From: Aneurinibacillus thermoaerophilus
GTDB taxonomy: Bacteria; Bacillota; Bacilli; Aneurinibacillales; Aneurinibacillaceae
Assembly (NCBI RefSeq): GCF_900099925.1
Contig: NZ_FNDE01000003.1
Location: 119,937 to 183,936 of the forward strand
Length of the DNA: 64,000 bases
Direction of reading: 5' to 3'
Below the pieces are notes generated by a model that saw nothing but the letters and a program-made list of their open reading frames with translations, did not search any database and was not told where the DNA came from. A program made the position numbers and the translations under genes. Positions 53,119 to 61,311 of this stretch are shown in pieces. Numbering within the stretch: the stretch's first letter is position 1; each line of letters begins with the position of its first letter.

Positions 53119-54576
53119 TTACCCTCTAATCATTTCTTTCAATTCTTGTAGTCCTTGCATAATCTCTTTTTCCAACGCTTCTACTTTTTCAAGAATCGCA
53201 CCCGGTGCTTCATACTGTATTTCTTCATACTCAATCTCTTTATATTTGTTAATCGAAAGATCATAGTCGTTTTCACGAATTTCTTCCACCGGCACAAAAA
53301 ACGACTGCTCCGTGCGTTTCCGTTCTTTTTCTACTTCAAGATTATTGAATCTCGCAAGAATATCCGGAATGTCGTTTTCTTCAATCGGGTTGCGTTTATC
53401 GTCTAACGAATAGCCATCCGCTTTCATGTCGTAAAACCATACTTGATCCGTACCGCCAGCACCTGTCTTCGTGAAAATCATAATCGCCGTCGAAACGCCC
53501 GCATATGGTTTAAATACGCCGCTTGGCATCGAAATAATCGCTTCTAATTTATGATTTTCCACGATTTCTTTGCGAATATCTTTATGCGCTTTCGAGCTTC
53601 CAAATAACACTCCGTCCGGCACGATGCACGCACAACGTCCGCCCGTTTTTAAAATGCGCAAGAATAAGGCCAAGAATAAAAGCTCGGTTTTCTTTGTCTT
53701 GGAAATCTTTAATAAATCACTTGAAACCGCATCATAATCTAACGAACCTTTAAAAGGCGGATTGGCAAGAACAAGCGTATATTTGTCTTTATCTTTGTTT
53801 TGCTCAGATAATGAATCACGATATTCGATATTCGGATTTTCAATACCGTGAAGCATCATGTTCATCGCACCGATGCGCAGCATCGTACGATCCATATCAA
53901 AGCCGTGAAACATATGGTTATTAAAATGTTCTTTTAAACTTTGGACTAAAAATAAGTCACTTCGCTTATCACGCAGATATTCACCTGCCGCTACCAGGAA
54001 GCCCGCAGAACCAGCCGCCGGGTCAACAATAATATCTTCCGGTGTTGGTTTTACTAACTCTACTATCATTTTGATAATATGACGCGGTGTACGGAATTGA
54101 CCGTTCGTTCCCGCTGTCGCAATTTTTGACAACAAATATTCGTATAAATCTCCTTGTGTATCGCGATCTTTCATCGGGATATTGTCGATACCATCCACAA
54201 TTTTTGAAAGCATTTGCGGTGTAGGAATCATAAAAATCGCATCGTTCATGTATTTGGCGTACGCAGAATCTTTATTACCATGCAGATTTTTAATAAACGA
54301 GAATACTTCTTTTGATACGATTTCGTACATTTGCGTAGCTTCTAAGTTTTTAAACTTGCTCCAACGCAAGTGTTGTTTATCTTCAGGAAAGATTGGTTCA
54401 AAATCAATACCTAACAGACCGGCTTCCTGTTCATTTTTTGCTTCCACTTCGTCAAGCCCTTTAATAAATAAAAGATATGTAAACTGCTCAATGACCGTCA
54501 GCGGATTTGTGATCCCGCCTGTCCAAAATGTTTCCCATATTTTATCGACTTTGTTCTTTAATTCCCCTGTAATCAT
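53119..54576 (-). CDS. hsdM: Type I restriction-modification DNA methyltransferase subunit
   Basis: The 485-residue N6-adenine methyltransferase has the N-terminal helical HsdM_N domain (~1-130). The SAM-binding motif I is DPAAGSAGFLVAAGEYL and the catalytic motif IV is LVLANPPFKG, followed by GGRCACIVPDGVLFGSSKAHKDIRKEIVENHKLEAIISMPSGVFKPYAGVSTAIMIF. ATG at 54576 has GGGGGTAG upstream. A truncated IS lies only ~25-100 bp upstream, so the original promoter may have been replaced. Confidence 0.94.
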   Translation of the reverse strand: MITGELKNKVDKIWETFWTGGITNPLTVIEQFTYLLFIKGLDEVEAKNEQEAGLLGIDFEPIFPEDKQHLRWSKFKNLEATQMYEIVSKEVFSFIKNLHGNKDSAYAKYMNDAIFMIPTPQMLSKIVDGIDNIPMKDRDTQGDLYEYLLSKIATAGTNGQFRTPRHIIKMIVELVKPTPEDIIVDPAAGSAGFLVAAGEYLRDKRSDLFLVQSLKEHFNNHMFHGFDMDRTMLRIGAMNMMLHGIENPNIEYRDSLSEQNKDKDKYTLVLANPPFKGSLDYDAVSSDLLKISKTKKTELLFLALFLRILKTGGRCACIVPDGVLFGSSKAHKDIRKEIVENHKLEAIISMPSGVFKPYAGVSTAIMIFTKTGAGGTDQVWFYDMKADGYSLDDKRNPIEENDIPDILARFNNLEVEKERKRTEQSFFVPVEEIRENDYDLSINKYKEIEYEEIQYEAPGAILEKVEALEKEIMQGLQELKEMIRG

Positions 54577-54599
54577 GCAGCTACCCCCTTGCTATTTCC

Positions 54600-54856
54600 A
54601 GCAAACAAAAAGAGGCCTCAACATTCATCCTGTGTAAAAATAAATGTACCACCAACGATTTTTACGCAAAGGAGAATGTTGCATGCCTCGTACGTATAGG
54701 TTAGCATATCAACAAAAAATCAGCAATGTATTACACAATCTTCCTCCATATAATACACCACAACTTCTTATTCTTTTTTTCATAATACAATCCAAAGTTT
54801 CTTTAATTATTGACTGCGCCAAAAAAGCAATCCAATTGTGCCCGTTAGCTCAGTAA
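54600..54856 (+). mobile_element. Left-end remnant of an insertion sequence with 5' hairpin
   Basis: The stretch GAGGC...AACATTC (54612-54626) pairs with GAATGTT...GCCTC (54674-54689) just before an ATG at 54683. A truncated frame follows (MPRTYRLAYQQKISNVLHN, then about 38 more codons of mostly unrelated sequence). The layout, a hairpin hiding the ribosome-binding site of a transposase, equals that of the IS at the window end, and the flank AACAAAAAG also recurs there. The transposase body is absent. Confidence 0.5.
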
Positions 54857-55063
54857 AAATTTTACGTTACAAACAACAATCTTTGTGAAAAGAGCCTTTA
54901 GCATTTATTAATAACTATCCATTCAATAGCCATCTTTCCCTTATCACTATAAAAAAGAGATGCAGATTAGGTAAATACGGAGGCAAAAAATAAGTAGAGT
55001 TGCTGGCAATGCTCTTTCAAAAAGGGGCATCTCCAAACTGAACTGTCCCTTTAAATTTGATAT

Positions 55064-55429
55064 TTAATTGGCACTTTCTTCTTCAAGCGTAACTTCATTT
55101 TTTTTATGGTCTTTCCATCCAAAATAATATTTACGAGATGGATCTTCCTTACATACAACATATACTTGGTAAGAGAACTCTCCACCTTTAAAATAATTAT
55201 ATACTACACCTATATCTTGAAAATCACTATATTTATATCTATTTTCTTACAATTCCATTGATACAGCAGTTAATAACTGTTCTCTTTCCTCCAATTGTCC
55301 AACAATAACAGTTTTTTGATAAAATAAATAGGCTAAAAATCCTAAAATGATAACAAATAAAGCTAAAAATAGCCATTTTACAATTTTTTCTTTTTCATCT
55401 ATTTTCCCCTTCTTAGATCTTATTATCAT
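55064..55429 (-). pseudogene. DUF3139-like membrane-anchored protein gene with nonsense mutation
   Basis: A single 121-codon frame encodes a basic start (SKKGKIDEKEKIVK), one membrane helix (WLFLALFVIILGFLAYLFY), a coiled segment and then the C-terminal domain RYKYSDFQDIGVVYNYFKGG, YQVYVVCKEDPSRKYYFGW. An in-frame TAA interrupts it after residue 60. The layout matches DUF3139 proteins, small exported proteins frequent near bacteriocin and signalling loci of Bacillota. The part before the stop could still be made as a 60-residue membrane peptide. Confidence 0.65.
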
Positions 55430-55678
55430 AAAAATTGCATCTGCTTACATAAAAAGATATACCTTATGTTACTTTTTTCAAAAAAGGGGGGTATAACAGA
55501 AAATCAAAGTTTTTTAACAGAGAGGAGGGGACCTTCTTATACGCCTTTTTTGCGACTAAATCCTTCTTTATGTTTTAACATGATGCATCCGAAGCACAAG
55601 GCCAGTTGCGGCAGAACATATTTTTAAAATAAAGGACTCAATTAGGAAGAACTTTTTAAAGTTAAGCAAATTCGCACA

Positions 55679-55706
55679 ACAATTTTGGTCTACCCCCAAA
55701 ATTTGT
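55679..55706 (-). terminator. Possible terminator of the lan operon
   Basis: CAATTTTGG pairs with CCAAAATTTG just beyond the lanK stop at 55713. The stem is A+T-rich and no long T-run follows, so termination efficiency is uncertain. Confidence 0.4.
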
Positions 55707-55712
55707 CCCAAT

Positions 55713-57140
55713 TTATAATAAATAATTTGAAAGCACCTTTATATAAAACTCAACTGTCGCTCCGCCTTTTTCGTTGTTGTATGCCCAAATCTCTCCATCA
55801 TAATTGTTTACAATTTTTTTAGAAATATAAAGACCTAAACCAACATGATTTTTATATTGATCATCTTGATAAAAAGCCTTGAACAAAACGGATGTATCTT
55901 TTTGCTTAAATCCGATTCCCGTGTCCATGCATTTAAAATAAATTTTATTACTATGTCCATCGGCTTCATCATGGACCTCAAGTTTAATTTCTCCACTTGT
56001 TGTAAATCTTAGGCTATTATATAAAATATTATCTAAGACCCTCATTAACATTGCTTCGTCAAGAAAATAAAATTGTTTGCTTAAATTGACATCAAAATTA
56101 ATTTTTACGGATTTTTTATTATAGGCCATTGTTGATATCTCTTGCTTTTTCTCTTCAAGCATTTTGTTTAAATCAATTCTTTTAATATTCAACAAGAAGT
56201 CTGCTTTTTCTACTTTATATAGTAACGACAAATTGTCTGTAAGCATGCTCATTTTACTGCAATTCTTGCGGATAATATCTAAATGGGGAGTAATATCAAA
56301 ATTATCAAGGTTTTTCAGAGCAGCAATTAAATCCATTTGTCCTTGGATTACGGTTAAAGGAGTTCTTATATCGTGGGCAATCGATGACACCATTATTTTA
56401 CGTTCATCATCAATCTTTGATAAACTTTCAATCATATCTTTAAGGGCGCTAATCATTGTATTAAAAGAATCTTGTATCCTTATAAACTCTTGCCTTTTAA
56501 GTCCATGGACCTTAAAGTCAAAATCACCGTTCGAAATTTTATCTGCGGCCTGAAGCAATACTTTAATATTATTAAACAATGATTTATACAGCTTAGATGT
56601 AAATAAAATTAAATAAATAATAAAAAATATTAACGGAGAAATCAGCAGCACAATATAAATGAATACCACTCCGAGGCGATCCTTATTATTAATTATGAAC
56701 CCGAAAGGAGCTTTCAGCACATACACCGCTTGAATAGAGTTATCATGTTTAATAGGTATAAATTTGTAAACATAACTTCCTTTTACAATCTCATGATTTA
56801 TAACTTCACCGATATCTATTTTGTCCCCAGCAACTCCCTTATCGCCATACATATGATTACCGTTGATGTCCAAAACTTCCCCCTGAATTTTCTCGCTATA
56901 GGACTTTATATCAATTAATCGCCCCATTAAAATGGATGCTGAGTTTTCTTCAATCTTTTCTTCAATTAAATCCAGATATTTAACAAAATAATCCGTCGGT
57001 TTGATCGTATTATTATTTGTAAACATAAATATGAATAATAATAAACATAAATAAGTAATAAGTGAGGATATAATGGTTGACAAGAAGACCTTAACAACTA
57101 ATAAATAAAAATCCCTTTTTATTGTTTTATCTTTTTTCAT
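55713..57140 (-). CDS. lanK: Lanthipeptide locus sensor histidine kinase (NisK/SpaK type)
   Basis: ATG at 57140 overlaps the end of the response-regulator gene. The ~475-residue kinase has two membrane helices (~12-40 and ~165-190) around an extracellular domain of ~120 residues. A HAMP segment, the H-box SIAHDIRTPLTVIQGQM and an ATPase domain with the N-box around RVLDNILYNSLRFTTSGEIKLEV follow, then the G-boxes MDTGIGFKQKD and VGLGLYISKKIVNNYDGEIWAYN. In subtilin and nisin systems the mature lanthipeptide is the ligand. Here the peptide gene is not in the window. Confidence 0.88.
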   Translation of the reverse strand: MKKDKTIKRDFYLLVVKVFLSTIISSLITYLCLLLFIFMFTNNNTIKPTDYFVKYLDLIEEKIEENSASILMGRLIDIKSYSEKIQGEVLDINGNHMYGDKGVAGDKIDIGEVINHEIVKGSYVYKFIPIKHDNSIQAVYVLKAPFGFIINNKDRLGVVFIYIVLLISPLIFFIIYLILFTSKLYKSLFNNIKVLLQAADKISNGDFDFKVHGLKRQEFIRIQDSFNTMISALKDMIESLSKIDDERKIMVSSIAHDIRTPLTVIQGQMDLIAALKNLDNFDITPHLDIIRKNCSKMSMLTDNLSLLYKVEKADFLLNIKRIDLNKMLEEKKQEISTMAYNKKSVKINFDVNLSKQFYFLDEAMLMRVLDNILYNSLRFTTSGEIKLEVHDEADGHSNKIYFKCMDTGIGFKQKDTSVLFKAFYQDDQYKNHVGLGLYISKKIVNNYDGEIWAYNNEKGGATVEFYIKVLSNYLL

Positions 57141-57825
57141 ATGTAACATCCCATTTATAGCCTAATCCATATAATGTTTTAATATAGGAAGTTTCTTTAT
57201 CTAAAGATCTTATTTTCTTCCTGATATTTTTAATGCTCTCTGTAACCGTTTCTAACTGACTTTCCGAATCCAATCCCCATACACGTTCAAATATTCTTTC
57301 TTTAGAGAAAACCATATTTTTATTCAACATTAACAATTTAATGATTTCATACTCTTTTTTTGTTAACTGTAATTTAACACCTTTACAAAAGACTTCGTTA
57401 GCTAAAAGATCTATCGTAATATTTTTAGAACTTAGAAGATGCCTATCATTCGATCTGATCCGCTCTTCTCGTCTTAAATGGGAATCTATTCTTGCCTTTA
57501 ACTCCTTTAAACTAAAGGGTTTAGTCATGTAATCGTCTCCGCCTATAGAAAGGGCTTGAACCTTATCTTCCTCCAGCGTTTTTGCGCTAACAAATATGAT
57601 AGGACAATCCACTCTGTCACGGATAATGCCACACAATTCCATACCGTCAATGCCTTCCATCATAATGTCCAAAATAATCAAATCAAAATTATTATTGATG
57701 ATTTGTAATGCCTCGGTGCCGCTATGTACAATTTCAACAATGTAATTATAAAGTTCCAAATATTGTTTTATCGTGAGACAAATATCTTCATTATCATCAA
57801 CGACTAAAATTTTCTTTTTATTCAT
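57127..57825 (-). CDS. lanR: Lanthipeptide locus response regulator (NisR/SpaR type)
   Basis: ATG at 57825 is chosen because the receiver domain starts at once (KKKILVVDDNEDICLTI); a frame open to 57957 adds 44 residues without homology. The 232-residue OmpR/PhoB-type protein has the phospho-acceptor Asp in LIILDIMMEGIDGMELC, the conserved Lys in MTKPFSLKEL, and a C-terminal winged helix (QLTKKEYEIIKLLMLNKNMVFSKERIFERVWG, SIKNIRKKIRSL, IKTLYGLGYKWDV). It should activate the lan promoter. Confidence 0.9.
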   Translation of the reverse strand: MNKKKILVVDDNEDICLTIKQYLELYNYIVEIVHSGTEALQIINNNFDLIILDIMMEGIDGMELCGIIRDRVDCPIIFVSAKTLEEDKVQALSIGGDDYMTKPFSLKELKARIDSHLRREERIRSNDRHLLSSKNITIDLLANEVFCKGVKLQLTKKEYEIIKLLMLNKNMVFSKERIFERVWGLDSESQLETVTESIKNIRKKIRSLDKETSYIKTLYGLGYKWDVTYEKR

Positions 57826-57860
57826 TCTTCCATATCCCACCTTACAGATCATTGGAATTA

Positions 57861-57882
57861 GAACACATTTTTTAACGTGTTC
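57861..57882. repeat. Inverted repeat between lanC and lanR
   Basis: GAACAC and GTGTTC flank a 10-bp A+T spacer ~36 bp upstream of the lanR start. It could be a weak hairpin ending the biosynthesis transcript or an operator of lanRK. The lanC-lanR gap of ~155 bp is large enough for a separate lanRK promoter. Confidence 0.45.
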
Positions 57883-57980
57883 AATATCTATGCAGATAGG
57901 GTACCCTCTTAACGTAATCAGAGAATACCCTGCCTTTTTCTTAGTCTGATTAAACAATAACAGTACTGTATGATTTAATT

Positions 57981-59288
57981 TTAAACTTCAGATAATAGAA
58001 ATGCACAGTCCCAAGGCGTTTTTTTACCGTTTTGTATAGCTAATATCGTCAATAAAATTCCTGCTGTTCCATCTATTAATCCAACGTAATCATAATAAAC
58101 CCTGTTTTCTTCGCTCCCCTCAATATTTTTAAAACCAAAAGGAAATTCATCATTATAAAATTCCATTATATCATTCGCTAATTTGAGGGCTGTTTCTCTA
58201 AAATAGCTTAAATTCGTTTCTTCATAAAATCTATTGCAGATATACGCAACACCTGATAAACCATGACAAAACGAAGGAGAATAAATATCGTAAAGTCGTT
58301 TGCTTGCTATTTCCATTCCACTGACGGCGCAGTCAATATATGATTGATTATTTAGCGTTTTTCCCGCTATAAGTAATGAATAAGCAACACCGGGAGTTCC
58401 GTAGCACCATGCATCTCTTGTATTTTTGTTTAGGATAGATCCTTTTTTGTATTCTTCCAGAGAAACGTGTGTGCCCCAATAAGCCTCATTTTCTTCCTTA
58501 ATACGAAATTTGATAAGAAAGTCGGCTATTTTTTTTATACATTCATCTTGTCCATCTACATAAATATTAAGTTTTTTTGCATTGCATAAAACGATTAATA
58601 AAGCAGGTATGCCATGAGACAAACCAATGTTAAAGAAACCGTCGGGCCAATTTCTTTTATCCCTTTCCGAAAAATAATTTTCAGGAGGAATATACCATCC
58701 CGGAGCTTTTATATCTTCAATCTGTTTGTCTTGGCATAAGTCTACAATATATTTTAAGATTAAAGATATACTTTTTTCCATTTCTTGCGGGAATAACATA
58801 CAGTAACTTGCTATACCCGCGACTCCAGAAATCGCATCATAATCATCCATATTCGGATACTGTTTCTGTTTTAAATAATCTATGATCGATTCTATTCTTT
58901 CATCTATTATCTGGTTAATATTAGAGATAAAGTTTTGATATCTTTTCCCTTCTTTAGATAAGCATACTGCAGCCAGACCGATACCGGCCAATCCGCTAAA
59001 CATGGATAAAGAGGAGAAACCATTTTGATTTATTTGTTCACCAATCCTTTTCATATATTGATGCCCTAATACATCCCAATCTTCATCGGGATATTGCTCG
59101 CTCAATTCACCGTATAGCGCGCATAAAGCCGGTAAACCATGGCTTAAACTCAATTCATTAAATGGATTTATACTCCTATTTCCTATTTTAATATAATTAT
59201 TTGGATGATTAACAATACACTTCATATTCTCATAATCCGATAATTTTTTTGCGATATTACAAACTAGCTCTTTCACTGAGACGTTCAT
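57981..59288 (-). CDS. lanC: Lanthionine synthetase C-family cyclase
   Basis: The 435-residue protein has the alpha/alpha-barrel GxxG signatures of LanC (LSHGLPALCALYG, SGLAGIGLAAVCLS, ISGVAGIASYC, GLSHGIPALLIVL). The zinc ligands are Cys295 (AWCYGTPGVAYSLL), Cys341 and His342 (SFCHGLSGVAYIC). It adds Cys thiols to dehydrated Ser/Thr to form lanthionine rings. It overlaps the end of lanT by 32 bp with GAGGTGG as ribosome-binding site. It appears catalytically complete. Confidence 0.93.
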   Translation of the reverse strand: MNVSVKELVCNIAKKLSDYENMKCIVNHPNNYIKIGNRSINPFNELSLSHGLPALCALYGELSEQYPDEDWDVLGHQYMKRIGEQINQNGFSSLSMFSGLAGIGLAAVCLSKEGKRYQNFISNINQIIDERIESIIDYLKQKQYPNMDDYDAISGVAGIASYCMLFPQEMEKSISLILKYIVDLCQDKQIEDIKAPGWYIPPENYFSERDKRNWPDGFFNIGLSHGIPALLIVLCNAKKLNIYVDGQDECIKKIADFLIKFRIKEENEAYWGTHVSLEEYKKGSILNKNTRDAWCYGTPGVAYSLLIAGKTLNNQSYIDCAVSGMEIASKRLYDIYSPSFCHGLSGVAYICNRFYEETNLSYFRETALKLANDIMEFYNDEFPFGFKNIEGSEENRVYYDYVGLIDGTAGILLTILAIQNGKKTPWDCAFLLSEV

Positions 59289-61086
59289 ATTCCACCTCGT
59301 TTTGCAAAGTTTCTAATTCATACATTCTTCTGTATAAATCATTATTATTTAAAAGTTCATGATGAGTACCTATCCCGATTATTTCACCATCGTTCATTAC
59401 CACAATTTTATCAGCAAGCTTTGCCGTAGATAGTCGATGTGATATAAATATACCGATTCTATCTTTTGTCATATTGATAAACATATCAATGACTTCTTTT
59501 TCTGAAATGGGATCCAGCGCTGAGCTTGGTTCATCTAATATATATACAGACGCATCCCTAAAGAACGCTCTGGCAATAGCCACCTTTTGCCACTGTCCTC
59601 CCGAAAGCTGCACGCCGTCTACAAACCATAAACCCATCTGAGTATTCAAATCCTCGATAAAATCTACCTGCGCTCTTTCCATGGCTTGTTTTATTTCCTT
59701 ATCATTATCAATTCGTGTGATATCGCCGAACCCCACATTTTCCCTTAATTTCAATTCATACTTGACAAAATCTTGGAATAACACCGCGATGCATTTTCTT
59801 AATTGTGCTGTATCCAAATCATTTATAGATACATCGTTATAATAAATACTGTCTTCGTCATGATCGTATAGTTTCAATAAAAGTTTTATAAGAGTACTTT
59901 TCCCCGAACCATTAGCACCGACGATTGCTATTCTTTCACCTTTATTGATCTCAAGGTTAATATTTTTTAATACAACTTTAGGATTGGTTGGATAACTAAA
60001 CGTTAAATTTTTTATCTTTATATTTTCGATTTTGTCTATTCCTAATGCTAATCTATCATCTTTATTCAATACTTCCTCTTCTAAATCCAAAAATTCGAAT
60101 AGTTGATTAATATATAAATTATTTTTATACAAAGAATGAATAGTATTTAGTATCTTTCTGGAATTATTTGAAATTAAGTTTAACGCCTGAATAAGCCCAA
60201 CGACATTACCAACAAGTATTTCACCTGCCAACGCTGAGATGATGATAATAACCAATACTGTATTTATACATATTTGTTCTACGACCTCAAATATAAATGT
60301 AAAAACTGTTCTTCTTTTAAAAAGCTTAATATCCTGTTTAACAAACTTTTTATTAATTTCTTTAAATTGTTTTAATATATATCCAGCAAGGTTATATAAT
60401 TTTACTTCCTTGAAAGTGTTATCTCTTGTCATTAAGTAGGATAAATACCATGATTTTCTTTTTTCCGGAGCACGCAGCCAACTGACATTAAACTCTCTTT
60501 GACCGATTTTAAAAAAATAAAAAGAAAAAATTACCGGTATTATGATTAATATAATCAATACCCAAGGTTTCCAATTTATTAGGATCATTACTGATGAGAA
60601 AAGTGTTACAATAGCAGATATTGTACTTAATATTGACAAAAACACTTCAAATGGTTTGTACGGTGTTTCATTTTGAACTCTTTGCAACTTGTCATAAACT
60701 TCAGCATCCTCAAAATGTCTTAAGGGCAGTTTTGTACACTTGTCCATTACTTTTAAATTAAGTTTGTAATTGAGTAAAGTTTGAAATTTATTTTGGTAAT
60801 ATTCCGTAAAACTGCTGATAATCTCACTGAATAAGTTGGCAAAAATATAAAAAATTAATGCGGATACGATAATGCGAATATTTTGGAACCCGATTGCATT
60901 AAGTAAATTTTGCGAACCGAATAATGTAATAATAGGCGCGATCCCCATTAATAAACTCAGGAAAATAATGATAAAAAAACTTTTGCTGTCTACTTTCTTT
61001 ATGAGAACAAGCGTCTTGGGAACCATCTTTATTGAATTAATTATATCTTTTACGGTAACGTGATCATCATACTCTTTTATATTCAT
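59257..61086 (-). CDS. lanT: Lanthipeptide ABC exporter (NisT/SpaT type)
   Basis: The ~609-residue half-transporter has an N-terminal six-helix membrane domain (~30-330) and a C-terminal ATPase: GERIAIVGANGSGKSTLIKLL, the signature LSGGQ (~500 counted from an alternative GTG start at 61104), YILDEPSSALDP and FISHRLSTAK. No C39 peptidase domain is present, as in class I systems where a separate protease (NisP) or housekeeping proteases remove the leader. ATG 61086 has GAGG ~12 nt upstream. Confidence 0.9.
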   Translation of the reverse strand: MNIKEYDDHVTVKDIINSIKMVPKTLVLIKKVDSKSFFIIIFLSLLMGIAPIITLFGSQNLLNAIGFQNIRIIVSALIFYIFANLFSEIISSFTEYYQNKFQTLLNYKLNLKVMDKCTKLPLRHFEDAEVYDKLQRVQNETPYKPFEVFLSILSTISAIVTLFSSVMILINWKPWVLIILIIIPVIFSFYFFKIGQREFNVSWLRAPEKRKSWYLSYLMTRDNTFKEVKLYNLAGYILKQFKEINKKFVKQDIKLFKRRTVFTFIFEVVEQICINTVLVIIIISALAGEILVGNVVGLIQALNLISNNSRKILNTIHSLYKNNLYINQLFEFLDLEEEVLNKDDRLALGIDKIENIKIKNLTFSYPTNPKVVLKNINLEINKGERIAIVGANGSGKSTLIKLLLKLYDHDEDSIYYNDVSINDLDTAQLRKCIAVLFQDFVKYELKLRENVGFGDITRIDNDKEIKQAMERAQVDFIEDLNTQMGLWFVDGVQLSGGQWQKVAIARAFFRDASVYILDEPSSALDPISEKEVIDMFINMTKDRIGIFISHRLSTAKLADKIVVMNDGEIIGIGTHHELLNNNDLYRRMYELETLQNEVEYERLSERASL

Positions 61087-61311
61087 AGTATTTTCAATCC
61101 TCACATGCTAGAATTAAACCTTATTCCAGCCATAAAGGCTTTTTTCGCTTTCAGAAGTGTAACCTGAGTTAACAGGAGATAACTTGCCGAACTTTTGCCG
61201 CTGGATTTCGTTTTTAAAAAAGCTTTAACATGTGAAACCTTCATTTGTGCAAACTCCAAGAGCTTGCACAAATGAAGGGTCAAACCTGCATTTTTAATTT
61301 TTCCGCAATCT
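61087..61311. other. lanB-lanT gap with a 14-bp inverted repeat
   Basis: CTTCATTTGTGCAA (61238-61251) and TTGCACAAATGAAG (61263-61276) form a perfect 14-bp stem with an 11-nt loop. In nisin-type loci lanB and lanT are nearly adjacent, so a 225-bp gap is unusual. No precursor-like frame is present: the 77-codon minus-strand frame has a single Cys and no leader motif. It may be a terminator, a REP-like element or an IS scar. Confidence 0.5.

Noticed and set aside
57826..57957. N-terminal extension of the response regulator
   Set aside because: The receiver domain begins at the ATG at 57825, and the extra 44 residues have no family counterpart and cover the intergenic dyad.
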